Positions 7,822-16,483 of a DNA stretch of 64,000 bases are shown one piece after another. The stretch is from positions 124,001-188,000 of the forward strand of contig NZ_BBXD01000009.1 of assembly GCF_001570545.1 (NCBI RefSeq), written 5' to 3'. The notes beneath the pieces are model-generated. The model searched no databases, was not told where the DNA came from, and worked only from the letters and a program-made list of their open reading frames with translations. The first letter of the stretch is position 1. Each line of letters starts with the position of its first letter. The stretch is from Herbidospora mongoliensis. GTDB lineage: Bacteria > Actinomycetota > Actinomycetes > Streptosporangiales > Streptosporangiaceae. The position numbers and the translations under genes were made by a program.

Positions 7822-8691
7822 ATGGATCGGGTGAAGCTGCTGGCCGACCGCCTGCCGCTGCCGGCGGGACGGATGGAGCCGCACCTGTTCGGCCTGGCGA
7901 CGGGCGGCCTCTTCGAGGAGTACGTGCAGAAGCTGCCGCCGCCCGCCGGGACCGTCGACTGCGGCTCGGGCGCGCACGGCCACCCCTCCCCCTGGGAGAT
8001 CGCGGACGGCGCTCCGATGGTCGGGCCGGTCGAGGCCGAGTCGCTGCGCCGGCACACCGCCGAGGCGATGCGGGCCCATCGGCGCAGCCGGGGGACCCTG
8101 CCGGAAGGGTGGAAGCGCTGGGCCGAGCAGGTGCTGGAACCGGTCGTCGACTGGCGGCAGGTGCTGACCGGCGCGGTCCGCGAGGCGGTCGCGTGGGCGG
8201 GCGGCGCGGTCGACTACACCTACCGCCGCCCGTCCCGCCGTTCGGCGGCCCTGCGAACGGTGGGGCGCGGCGTGGTGCTGCCGAGCCTGCGGCGGCCGCT
8301 GCCCCGGGTGGCGATCGTGGTGGACACGTCCGGTTCGATGGGCGAAGACGACCTGGCGGCCGCGCTGGCCGAGGTGACCGGGGTGCTGCGGGAGGTCGGC
8401 GTGCGGGGCAACCGGGTGACCGTGCTGGCCTGTGACGCCGACGTGCACGCCGTCTCCCGGGTGACCTCGGCCGAGCAGGTGACCCTGGCGGGCGGAGGCG
8501 GCACCGACATGCGGGTCGGCATCACGGCTGCCCTGGCCGGACGAGAGCGGCCCAACGTGGTGATCGTCCTCACGGACGGGCACACGCCGTGGCCCGGCGA
8601 GCCGGAGTCCTGCCGCCTGATCGCGGCCCTGATCGGCCTCGACGCGCCGTCACCGCCGGGGTGGGTGGAGACGGCGCGCATTCCCCGATGA
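7822..8691 (+). CDS. VWA-domain protein of the DUF2201 type lacking the N-terminal metallopeptidase core
   Basis: 289 residues. The C-terminal half is a VWA domain with an intact MIDAS start DTSGSMG (168-174), a GGGGTDMR segment carrying the MIDAS Thr, and VLTDGHTP. In the family I know as VWA-like/DUF2201, an N-terminal zinc-peptidase-like domain of about 110 residues with an HExxH motif precedes a DGLPLPAGR...FGL segment. Here residues 1-10 (MDRVKLLADR) join directly to LPLPAGRMEP, with no HExxH anywhere, so the peptidase core appears to have been removed in frame. Partner of the MoxR ATPase. The reading frame is otherwise intact, so it may still act as an adaptor. Confidence 0.8.
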   Translation: MDRVKLLADRLPLPAGRMEPHLFGLATGGLFEEYVQKLPPPAGTVDCGSGAHGHPSPWEIADGAPMVGPVEAESLRRHTAEAMRAHRRSRGTLPEGWKRWAEQVLEPVVDWRQVLTGAVREAVAWAGGAVDYTYRRPSRRSAALRTVGRGVVLPSLRRPLPRVAIVVDTSGSMGEDDLAAALAEVTGVLREVGVRGNRVTVLACDADVHAVSRVTSAEQVTLAGGGGTDMRVGITAALAGRERPNVVIVLTDGHTPWPGEPESCRLIAALIGLDAPSPPGWVETARIPR

Positions 8692-8800
8692 CGTCGTCGC
8701 GGCGGTCGCCCGAGCGGGTGCGGAGCGCCGGGCGACCGCCCGCCACCGGGGGCGGCGGGCGGTGCCGGGGTAGGCGGAGCCGTAACGGAGGAAAGAGCTT

Positions 8801-9964
8801 TTACCAGGCCACGGGGAACTTCGAGAGGCCGTAGACGACGTTGAAGGACCGGAATTCCGGTTCGCCTGCTTCGCGCAGGTCGGGGAAGCGCTCGAACAGG
8901 GCGGGGAAGGCGATCCGCATCTCCATGCGGGCCAGCGGGGCGCCGATGCAGTGGTGGGCGCCGTAGCCGAAGGCCACGTGGGGGACGTCGGGGCGGGTGA
9001 TGTCGAAGGCGTCGGGGTTCTCGGTGAGGGCGGGGTCGCGGTTGGCGGACGGGAGCGAGACCACGACGGCGTCACCCTTCGCGATCCGGACGCCCGCGAT
9101 CTCGGTGTCGGCGGTGGCGACCTTGATCGCGCCGGTGTGAATGATCGTGAGCCAGCGGAGCAGTTCCTCGACCATACCGTCGACCCTGGCGGGGTCCTCG
9201 CGGAACCTGGCCAGCTGGTCGGGGTTGCGGAGCAGGGCGAGGGTCCCCAGGCCGATCATGCTGGCGGTCGTCTCGTGGCCGGCCAGGAGCAGCAGGCCGC
9301 CGAGGCCGATCAGCTCCACGTCGGTCACGTCGTCGCCCTGTTCCCGGACGAGCATGCCGAGCAGGTCGTCGCCAGGCTCGACGCGGGCCCGCGCGACCAG
9401 TTCGCCCATGTAGGCGGACGATTCCACCTGTGCCTTGCCGCGCGCCTCGGGGGGCAGGCCGAAGTCGAGGAAGACCCGGCTGCGGGCCTGGAACTCGTCG
9501 CGGTCGGCGTAGGGGACGCCGAGGAGTTCGCAGATGACCAGCGACGGGATCGGGGTGGCGAACCCGGCGACCAGGTCGGCGGGGGAACCGGTGCGCTCCA
9601 TCTCGTCGAGGTGGTCTTTCACGATCTCGCGGATCCGGGGTTCCAGGCGGCGGATGCGGCGCATCGTGAACTCGGGGGTGAGCATGCGGCGTAAGCGGGT
9701 GTGATCGGGCGGGTCCATCATCAGCAGCGCGCCCGCGCGCAACCGCTTGGTCTGTTCCTCGCTCATCGGCGGCACGTTGATGCCGTGTCCGTAGCTGAAC
9801 AGCTCGGCGTTCCTGAGCACGTCACGCACGTCGTCATAGCGGGTGACCACCCAGGCGTCACGGCCGTAGGGCGTGGGCACCCTGGTCAGGCCCTGCTGTT
9901 CGCGGACGGCGGTCAGCTCGGGATCGGGGTCGAATCCCTGGCGGCGCAGGTGAAGAGGCAGCAT
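8801..9964 (-). CDS. Cytochrome P450 monooxygenase
   Basis: 387 residues from the ATG at 9964, which has AGGAG eight bases upstream. All P450 landmarks are present: I-helix oxygen-binding motif LLLAGHETTAS, K-helix ExxR within MVEELLRW, and heme-binding loop FGYGAHHCIG with the proximal Cys. It is a soluble bacterial CYP of the CYP105/107-like kind, needing a separate ferredoxin and reductase; none is encoded alongside. It stands alone and divergent from the histidine kinase gene. The substrate cannot be read from the sequence. Confidence 0.93.
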   Translation of the reverse strand: MLPLHLRRQGFDPDPELTAVREQQGLTRVPTPYGRDAWVVTRYDDVRDVLRNAELFSYGHGINVPPMSEEQTKRLRAGALLMMDPPDHTRLRRMLTPEFTMRRIRRLEPRIREIVKDHLDEMERTGSPADLVAGFATPIPSLVICELLGVPYADRDEFQARSRVFLDFGLPPEARGKAQVESSAYMGELVARARVEPGDDLLGMLVREQGDDVTDVELIGLGGLLLLAGHETTASMIGLGTLALLRNPDQLARFREDPARVDGMVEELLRWLTIIHTGAIKVATADTEIAGVRIAKGDAVVVSLPSANRDPALTENPDAFDITRPDVPHVAFGYGAHHCIGAPLARMEMRIAFPALFERFPDLREAGEPEFRSFNVVYGLSKFPVAW

Positions 9965-10160
9965 CGTGAGGTCTCCTGAGAAAGATCGGCTTACCCCAGC
10001 AAGATCCCTCCCCATCGGGGGCGGCGCAACCGCAACGAGGCGGAAACTCGACGGGGCTTGGCGGTCGGTTGCACCGCTCATCGGTCAGGCCCCTCGGTCC
10101 ATCGGATCTACTGACCTAACCCAGGGAGTTGTGTCCATATCGGGAGCGGAAGATGGGGTT

Positions 10161-11834
10161 ATGGCCCGTCCACTGATCCCGAGCATGCGGCTGGACGAAC
10201 TCCTCTCGGAGCTCCAGACGAGGCTCGACGCCGTGCTCGCCACCCGTGACCGGGTCCACGCCCTCCTGGAGGCGGTGGTCCTGATCGGCGGTGACCTCGA
10301 ACTGGAGACGGTGCTGCGGCGCATCGTCGAGACCGCCACCCGCCTCGTGGACGCCAGTTACGGCGCCCTCGGCGTGATCGGGGACGAACACGCGCTCGTG
10401 GAGTTCCTCCCCGTCGGGCTCAGCGAGGAGGAGATCGCCCGGATCGAGCACTGGCCGCACGGCCTCGGGGTGCTGGGCCAGCTCATCAAGGAGCCCAAGC
10501 CGCTGCGGCTGTCCCGGATCGCCGACCACGCCGAGTCCCACGGGTTCCCGGACGGCCACCCCCCGATGGGCTCCTTCCTCGGGGTGCCGTTGCGGGTCCG
10601 GGACGAGATCTTCGGCAACCTCTACCTGACCGAGAAGCGCGGCGGCGACGAGTTCGACGAGGAGGACGAGGCCGTCGTCGTCGCCCTGGCCACCGCGGCG
10701 GGCGTGGCGATCGAGAACGCGCGGCTGTACGAGGAGACCCGGCGCCGCGAGACCTGGCTGCGGGCCACCGCCGACGTGACCACGAACCTGCTGTCGGGGG
10801 CGGGCCCCAGCGACGTGCTGGCCCAGGTGGCCAAGCGGATCAAGGAGATGGCCGACTCCGACACCGCCCTGGTGTTCTTCCCCGTCGACGGCGGCCGGTC
10901 GCTGCGGGCGCTGGTCGCCGAGGGTCCGACCGAACTGATCGGCGGCGAGGTCGGCCTCGACACCTCTCTCGCGGGCCAGGCCTACAAGACGGGCGAGGCG
11001 CTCATCGTCAACGACATGACCGCCGCCGGGTACGAGACCATCCGGGGCCTGCCCATCGGACCGGCCGCGGCCATCCCCCTGGGGTCGGCCGGATCGGTGC
11101 GCGGGGTCCTGGGCCTGGGGAAACGGCCCGGCCGGATCCCGTTCTCCGCATCGTCGCTGGAGATGCTCCGCTCGTTCGCGGCCCAGGCGACCGTGGCGCT
11201 GGAACTGGCCGAGGCCCGGCGCGACGCCGAGCGGATCAACCTGCTGGAAGACCGCGACCGCATCGCCAAGGACCTGCATGACGTGGTGATCCAGCGGCTG
11301 TTCGCGGTGGCGATGACGCTGATGAGCACGGTCCGGCTGGTGGAGCACCCGGAGGCGGCGTCCCGGGTCCAGCACTCGGTGGACGAACTGGACGCGACCA
11401 TCCGCCAGATCCGGGCGACGATCTTCGCCCTCCAGGGGCCGCTGGGCCCGGACGAATCGGGGCTGCGGGCGCGGGTCGCGGAGCTGGTCGACAGGACGTA
11501 CGGGGATCTGGGGTTCCGGCCGGTGCTGCGGCTGGACGGGAAGCTCGACTACGGCGTCTCCGACGAGATCGCCGCGCAGGTGCTGGCGGTGCTGCGCGAG
11601 GCGCTGTCCAATGTGGTGCGGCACGCCGAGGCCAAGAAGGTCGAGGTGTCGCTGGAGGCGGGCGAGGAGGTCATCTTGATCGTCGACGACGACGGCATCG
11701 GCCTGCCTCCCGGCGGGCGGCGCAGCGGGCTCCGCAACCTGGAGGAACGGGCCACTTCCTGCGGCGGCGCCTTCGAGGCGGTGGCACGTGAGGGCGGGGG
11801 CACCCACCTGATCTGGCACGTGCCCGTCAACTAA
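10161..11834 (+). CDS. GAF-domain sensor histidine kinase (DosS/DevS-like)
   Basis: 557 residues from the ATG at 10161. After a short helix there are two GAF domains (about residues 30-190 and 195-360). A HisKA_3 dimerisation domain follows, with the phospho-acceptor His near residue 373 in DRIAKDLHDVVIQRLF. The HATPase domain carries a DDDGIGLPP N/G1 box. There is no membrane segment, so sensing is cytoplasmic. The architecture matches the DevS/DosT family, which detects O2/NO/CO through heme or redox state in its GAF domains; whether heme binds here cannot be told. It is convergent with the response regulator and overlaps it by four bases at the stop codons. Confidence 0.88.
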   Translation: MARPLIPSMRLDELLSELQTRLDAVLATRDRVHALLEAVVLIGGDLELETVLRRIVETATRLVDASYGALGVIGDEHALVEFLPVGLSEEEIARIEHWPHGLGVLGQLIKEPKPLRLSRIADHAESHGFPDGHPPMGSFLGVPLRVRDEIFGNLYLTEKRGGDEFDEEDEAVVVALATAAGVAIENARLYEETRRRETWLRATADVTTNLLSGAGPSDVLAQVAKRIKEMADSDTALVFFPVDGGRSLRALVAEGPTELIGGEVGLDTSLAGQAYKTGEALIVNDMTAAGYETIRGLPIGPAAAIPLGSAGSVRGVLGLGKRPGRIPFSASSLEMLRSFAAQATVALELAEARRDAERINLLEDRDRIAKDLHDVVIQRLFAVAMTLMSTVRLVEHPEAASRVQHSVDELDATIRQIRATIFALQGPLGPDESGLRARVAELVDRTYGDLGFRPVLRLDGKLDYGVSDEIAAQVLAVLREALSNVVRHAEAKKVEVSLEAGEEVILIVDDDGIGLPPGGRRSGLRNLEERATSCGGAFEAVAREGGGTHLIWHVPVN

Positions 11835-12472
11835 CTCACCCCGTCGGGCTGCATCCGGGCGGCGTAGACCGCGACCTGGGTGCGGCGCTGCATGCCCAGC
11901 TTGCCCAGCAACCGGGAGACGTGGTTCTTGACGGTCTTCTCCGCCAGGAACATCGCGTCGCCGATCTGCCGGTTGGTCATGCCCTCACCGATGTACTCCA
12001 GGATCCGGCGCTCCTGCTCGGTCAAAGCGGCCAGCGGGTCGCGGCGGCTGTTGTCCTCGCGGAGCCGGCGCAGCATCGTGGTGGTGGCCTTCGGGTCGAG
12101 CAGCGACCGGCCGCCCGCCACCGTGCGGACCGCGCCCACCAGGTCGCACCCGTGGATCTGCTTCAGCACGTAGCCGGCGGCTCCCGCCATCACGGCCTGG
12201 AACAGGGCGTCGTCGTCGGCGTAGGAGGTCAGCATCAGGCACGGCAGTTCGGGCACGGCGCTGCGGACCTCGCGGCAGACGTCGACACCGCTGCCGTCGG
12301 GCAGGCGGACGTCCAGGACGGCCACGTCGGGCCGGATCGCGGGGATGCGCGTGATCGCCGTCGCGACGGCCCCGGCCTCACCGACGACTTTGATGTCGTC
12401 CTCGGCCTCGAGCATCGCGGCCACACCGCGCCGCACCACTTCATGATCGTCAACGAGAAATACACGAATCAT
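11831..12472 (-). CDS. NarL/LuxR-type response regulator (DevR/DosR-like)
   Basis: 213 residues. The N-terminal receiver has the acidic pair D8/D9, the phospho-acceptor D54 (VAVLDVRLPDG), and Thr and Lys in LMLTSY and YVLKQ. The C-terminal LuxR-type helix-turn-helix has the LTEQERRILEYIGEGMTNRQIG signature, followed by AEKTVKNHVSRLLGKL. It is most like the DevR/DosR branch, which controls dormancy and stress genes. The kinase is encoded convergently and the universal stress gene diverges from it, with a candidate binding box between them. Cytoplasmic DNA-binding protein. Confidence 0.9.
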   Translation of the reverse strand: MIRVFLVDDHEVVRRGVAAMLEAEDDIKVVGEAGAVATAITRIPAIRPDVAVLDVRLPDGSGVDVCREVRSAVPELPCLMLTSYADDDALFQAVMAGAAGYVLKQIHGCDLVGAVRTVAGGRSLLDPKATTTMLRRLREDNSRRDPLAALTEQERRILEYIGEGMTNRQIGDAMFLAEKTVKNHVSRLLGKLGMQRRTQVAVYAARMQPDGVS

Positions 12473-12533
12473 GTCTTCAAACCTATTCGTCCCCTATGTC
12501 CATAGATAGGGCCCAAAGTCACCCTTTGCCCGG

Positions 12534-12553
12534 TTAGGGACTTTCGACCCTGG
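12534..12553. promoter_or_regulatory. Candidate DosR/DevR box
   Basis: TTAGGGACTTTCGACCCTGG fits the DosR-type dyad: the core GGGAC-TTTC-GACCC is close to the mycobacterial consensus with GGGAC and GTCCC half-sites. It lies 58 bases upstream of the universal stress gene and 62 bases upstream of the regulator's own start on the other strand. A second, weaker GGG...ACCC arrangement lies at about 12508-12524. Binding is inferred. Confidence 0.5.
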
Positions 12554-12610
12554 GTATTTGCGCAGCTCAAGCGTTGTCATAGAAGTCGGGGCGAAGACCA
12601 AGGGGGAGTC

Positions 12611-13465
12611 ATGAAGGACGTAACGGTTGGTGTGGACGGTTCGCCGATGTCTCTGGCGGCCGTCCAGTGGGCCGCCGACGACGCCGCACACAGGGGCTCG
12701 TGGCTGCGCGTCGTGCACGTGATCGACCGGTCTCCGTACGAACTCACGCAGTCCCCCGAGCTAGACGCCCAGCTGGCGGACGCGGCCTGCCGGATCATGA
12801 CCGAGGCCGAGAAGACCGCGCGCGAGCGGCGTCCGGGTCTCGGGATGCGCCTGCAGAGCGTCGAGGGCCGCCCGGCCGACGTGCTGCGCAGGCTGGCCGA
12901 CGAGTCGGCCGGGCTGGTGCTGGGCAGCCGGGGCATGGGCCGGACGGCCGGCAGCATCCTGGGTTCGGTCAGCATGCAGCTGGCCGGGCACGCCTGCGGC
13001 CCGGTCGTCATCGTCCGCGACCGGCCCAGGAACCGCGTCGGCGAGGTCGTGATCGGCCTCGACGAGACGGCCGAGTGCCAGCGCCCGATCTCCTACGCCT
13101 TCGAGCAGGCGAGCCTGCACGGTTCGGAGGTCCGGGCCCTGCACGCCTGGACCCTGCCCACGCACTCCTACGCCCCGGAGATCACCTACGACATCGAGTC
13201 GGTCCGCGCGGGCCAGCGGGCCGTCGCGGCCGGGCAGCTCGCCAAGCACCGCAAGAAGTATCCGACCCTGCCGGTCTTCGACGACCTGCGCTCCGCGCAC
13301 CCGGTCGAGGCACTGGTCGACGCGTCCAGGGAGGCCGACCTCGTCGTGGTGGGCTCGCACGGCCGGGGCCGGGCCGGGTCGATGGTCATGGGTTCGGTCA
13401 GCCGCCGGGTGCTCCGGCACGCCCGCTGCCCGATCGCCGTGGTCCGCCCGTGCGCCAAGCACTGA
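12611..13465 (+). CDS. Tandem-domain universal stress protein (UspA family)
   Basis: 284 residues made of two UspA domains (about 1-140 and 150-280). Both ATP-binding signatures are visible: LGSRGMGRTAGSILGSVS in the first and VVGSHGRGRAGSMVMGSVS in the second, each with the G-x2-G-x9-G-S spacing. The start ATG follows AAGGGGGAG. In mycobacteria such tandem USPs are hallmark DosR-regulon members, and the neighbouring regulator pair and upstream dyad fit that pattern. Cytoplasmic; the exact function of USPs is not settled. Confidence 0.9.
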   Translation: MKDVTVGVDGSPMSLAAVQWAADDAAHRGSWLRVVHVIDRSPYELTQSPELDAQLADAACRIMTEAEKTARERRPGLGMRLQSVEGRPADVLRRLADESAGLVLGSRGMGRTAGSILGSVSMQLAGHACGPVVIVRDRPRNRVGEVVIGLDETAECQRPISYAFEQASLHGSEVRALHAWTLPTHSYAPEITYDIESVRAGQRAVAAGQLAKHRKKYPTLPVFDDLRSAHPVEALVDASREADLVVVGSHGRGRAGSMVMGSVSRRVLRHARCPIAVVRPCAKH

Positions 13466-13527
13466 GGTTTCGATCTGATTTCGGAGTCTTGACAGTCCAC
13501 CACTGAACAGCCATATTTCGGGACTAA

Positions 13528-13541
13528 CTTTACCAATAAAG
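13528..13541. promoter_or_regulatory. Candidate ROK operator upstream of the glucan operon
   Basis: A perfect inverted repeat CTTTA-CCAA-TAAAG within an AT-rich patch directly before the ROK gene (ATG at 13554). The position fits autoregulation of the whole operon by the ROK protein. Assigned by location and symmetry only. Confidence 0.4.
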
Positions 13542-13553
13542 AAAGTGAGCCCG

Positions 13554-14735
13554 ATGGCTGCGACCGATCGTGGTGACCTCACCCGGACGGCGATCCTGGC
13601 CCTGCTCGGCACGGTCGGGCCGCTCAGCCGCACGGAGATAGCCAGGGAGCTGGACCTCTCCCCCGCGACGGTCACCCAGCTCACCAAGGCGCTCATGGCG
13701 GCGGGCATGCTCGAGGAACTCGACCTCCAGCCCTCCCGGGGCGGTCGTCCCGCCCAGCGCCTGGGCCTCCTCGGATCGGCGGGGCGCGCACTCGGCGTGA
13801 AGGTGACCGCCGAGCACCTGGTCATCGTCGAGGTCCGCCTCGACGGCGACGTCCTCGGCTCCTGGGAGACCCCCTTCGACCCCTCCTCCCCCGACGCGCT
13901 CGGCGATCTGTCCGAAGCGGTCGCCGACGTGCTGGGCCAGATGCCCCCCTTGCTCGGCGTCGGGGTCTGCGTCCCCGGCAGCGTCGACGACCAGGCCGTC
14001 GGCACCGTCAACGCCCCCACCCTCGGCTGGCAGGCCATGCCGGTCGGCGACCGGTTGCGCCGCCGCCTGAAGCTCCCCGTCCTCCTGGAGAACGACGTCA
14101 ACGCGCTGGCCGTGGCCGAACGCCTCTACGGCCGGGGCCGCACCCACCGCGACTTCCTCGTGCTGACCATCGGCCGCGGCGTCGGCGCCGCGATCGTCGC
14201 CGACGGCCGGGTCTACCGGGGCGCCCGCGGCGGCGCGGGCGAGTTCGGGCACGTCCCGGTCGCCGTGGACGGGCCCCTGTGCGGTTGCGGGGTGTACGGC
14301 TGCCTCGAAGCCGTCGTCGGCGCCGCCGGTCTCGTGGCCTCGGCCCGCGAACGCGGTCTCCACGTGACGACCGTCGACGAACTGGGCGCGCTGGCCTCCT
14401 CCGACGCGACCGCCCGTGAGGTCTTCACCGAGGCCGGCACGATCCTCGGCCGGACGACGGCGGGCTTGATAAACGTCGTCGATCCCGAGGTGGTCGTGGT
14501 CCTCGGCGAGGGGACGGCCAACTGGCCGTACTGGCAGCGGGGCTTCGACACGGCGGTCCGCCACCAGCTCATGCCGGGCCGCCGGGACATCGAGATCGAG
14601 GTCGAGAGCTGGGACGACACCTCGTGGGCCCAGGGCGCGGCGGCGCTGGTCCTGGCGACCCCCTTCGACACCGAGGGGGCGGCGGGCGAGCAGGGCCGCA
14701 TGGTCAGGGCCCGGCTGATCGGGGCGACCCCGTGA
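13554..14735 (+). CDS. ROK-family transcriptional regulator of the alpha-glucan operon
   Basis: 393 residues. The N-terminal winged helix (about 5-65, LSRTEIARELDLSPATVTQL) is followed by the ROK sugar-kinase-like domain. The ROK zinc signature is present as FGHVPV...LCGCGVYGCLEAVV (one His, three Cys). Such proteins bind sugar and repress transport/catabolic operons. The gene is first in the operon and overlaps the first permease by GTGA. An in-frame GTG at 13545 is an alternative start. It likely senses glucose or an isomalto-/nigero-oligosaccharide; the ligand is inferred from the operon. Confidence 0.85.
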   Translation: MAATDRGDLTRTAILALLGTVGPLSRTEIARELDLSPATVTQLTKALMAAGMLEELDLQPSRGGRPAQRLGLLGSAGRALGVKVTAEHLVIVEVRLDGDVLGSWETPFDPSSPDALGDLSEAVADVLGQMPPLLGVGVCVPGSVDDQAVGTVNAPTLGWQAMPVGDRLRRRLKLPVLLENDVNALAVAERLYGRGRTHRDFLVLTIGRGVGAAIVADGRVYRGARGGAGEFGHVPVAVDGPLCGCGVYGCLEAVVGAAGLVASARERGLHVTTVDELGALASSDATAREVFTEAGTILGRTTAGLINVVDPEVVVVLGEGTANWPYWQRGFDTAVRHQLMPGRRDIEIEVESWDDTSWAQGAAALVLATPFDTEGAAGEQGRMVRARLIGATP

Positions 14736-15661
14736 CCCTCACCGAGACCCCGGTCGAACAGGTCGCCAAGCAGCCCGTCCGGCCGCCGAGGAAGCGCCTG
14801 CGCTACGCCCTCACGGTCGCCGTCTTCCTGCTCCCCAGCGCCGTCCCGCTCCTGCTGTTCACCCTGATCCCGATGGCGGGCTCACTCTGGACGTCGCTGC
14901 ACGAGTGGAACCTGATCACCCCGATGCGCTGGGTCGGCCTGGACAACTACGCCGACCTCCTCACCAGCGAGGAGACCCACGCGGCGTTCGGCCACACGCT
15001 CTACTTCATCGCCGGCTATCTGCCGCTGGTCTACGCCGGCGGCCTGGGCCTGGCGATGCTGCTCAACCGGGCCATGAAGGGCCGCGACCTCTTCCGGGCG
15101 ATCTACTTCCTGCCGGTCGTCACGTCGTGGGTCGTGGTGGCGCTGCTGTGGAAGTGGCTGCTCAACCCGGCCTCGGGGATCGTCAACTGGGCGATCGGCC
15201 TGGCCGGGCTGGAGGGCCCCGGATGGTGGACCGACCCGGACTGGGCGATGCCCTCGATCATCCTGGCCTCGGCCTGGAAGGACCTGGGCTTCGTGATGAT
15301 CATCCTGCTGGCGGGGCTGCAGGCGATCCCGAACGAGTACATCGAGGCGGCCCGGGTCGACGGCGCGAACGCCTGGCAGCGGTTCCGGCGCATCACCCTC
15401 CCGCTGCTGTCCCCCAGCACCTTCTTCGTCGTCGTCATCTCGCTGATCAACGGGTTCCAGGTCTTCGACCAGGTCCACGTCATGACCGGCGGCGGACCGG
15501 CCGGGGCCACCCAGGTCGTGGTCGAGCAGGTCTACAACCTGACCTTCAAATACGGCCGCGCCGGTGAGGCGTCCGCCCTGTCGTGGCTGCTGTTCGCGGT
15601 CGTGCTGGTGGTCACGATCTTCCAGGTCCGCGGTCAGCGCCGGTGGGTGAACTATGGCTAA
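14732..15661 (+). CDS. ABC sugar transporter permease (MalF-like)
   Basis: 309 residues from a GTG overlapping the ROK stop. Six transmembrane helices can be drawn. The cytoplasmic EAA loop that docks the ATPase is EAARVDGANAWQRFRRITLP, typical of the carbohydrate uptake-1 (CUT1) family. It forms a heterodimer with the next gene product and receives substrate from the lipoprotein encoded after that. No ATPase gene is in the operon, so a shared MsiK/MsmK-type ATPase elsewhere is expected. Confidence 0.9.
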   Translation: MTLTETPVEQVAKQPVRPPRKRLRYALTVAVFLLPSAVPLLLFTLIPMAGSLWTSLHEWNLITPMRWVGLDNYADLLTSEETHAAFGHTLYFIAGYLPLVYAGGLGLAMLLNRAMKGRDLFRAIYFLPVVTSWVVVALLWKWLLNPASGIVNWAIGLAGLEGPGWWTDPDWAMPSIILASAWKDLGFVMIILLAGLQAIPNEYIEAARVDGANAWQRFRRITLPLLSPSTFFVVVISLINGFQVFDQVHVMTGGGPAGATQVVVEQVYNLTFKYGRAGEASALSWLLFAVVLVVTIFQVRGQRRWVNYG

Positions 15662-16460
15662 GACACTCAAGTACGCCCTCGTCGTGCTGGGCGCCCTGAT
15701 CATGCTGTTCCCGTTCGCCTGGGCGGTGATCACCTCGCTGACCCCGGCGGGCGCCGTCCTGCAGACCCCGCCCGACTTCACGCCGGACAACGCGACGCTC
15801 GACGGATACACGCGGCTGCTGGAGACCATGCCGTTCTGGCGGATCATGTTCAACAGCCTCTGGATCGCCGTCGCCTCGACCGTGTTCCAGCTGGTCACCA
15901 GTGCGATGGCGGCCTACGCCTTCGCCCGGCTGCCCTTCCCGGGCCGGGGCGCGCTGTTCGCCGTGTACCTCGCGACCCTGATGGTCCCGCTGCAGGTGCT
16001 GGTCGTGCCGCTGTTCATCGAGATGCGGACATTCAACCTGACCGACACCTACTTCGCGATCCTGGCCCCGACGATCGCCTCGGCGTTCGGCGTGTTCCTG
16101 CTGCGCCAGGCCGTGCGGCAGGTGCCGAAGGAGTTCGACGAGGCCGCGGTCCTCGACGGCGCGGGGCACTTCCGGATCTTCACGCTCGTCGTGCTGCCGC
16201 TGATCCGCCCCGCCCTCGCCACGTTCGCCATCTTCGGCTTCATGGCCAGCTGGAACAGCTACCTGTGGCCGCTGGTGATCATCAGGTCGCCCGAGTTCAT
16301 GACGCTCCCGCTCGGGCTGGCCAACCTGCACGGCCAGTTCACCACCGAGTGGAACGTCGTGATGGCCGGGTCGGTGGTCAGCGTCGTCCCGATCCTCATC
16401 CTCTACCTGTTCGCCCAGAAGCACGTCATCGCCTCCGTGGCCCAGTCAGGCCTCAAATAA
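15654..16460 (+). CDS. ABC sugar transporter permease (MalG-like)
   Basis: 268 residues, overlapping the first permease by eight bases. There are six predicted membrane helices, and the EAA loop reads EAAVLDGAGHFRIFTLVVLP. It is the second half of a CUT1 importer. Co-translation with the first permease and the binding protein implies a fixed transporter complex in the cytoplasmic membrane. Confidence 0.9.
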   Translation: MAKTLKYALVVLGALIMLFPFAWAVITSLTPAGAVLQTPPDFTPDNATLDGYTRLLETMPFWRIMFNSLWIAVASTVFQLVTSAMAAYAFARLPFPGRGALFAVYLATLMVPLQVLVVPLFIEMRTFNLTDTYFAILAPTIASAFGVFLLRQAVRQVPKEFDEAAVLDGAGHFRIFTLVVLPLIRPALATFAIFGFMASWNSYLWPLVIIRSPEFMTLPLGLANLHGQFTTEWNVVMAGSVVSVVPILILYLFAQKHVIASVAQSGLK

Positions 16461-16483
16461 CCCCCCGAAGTAAAGGAACAACC

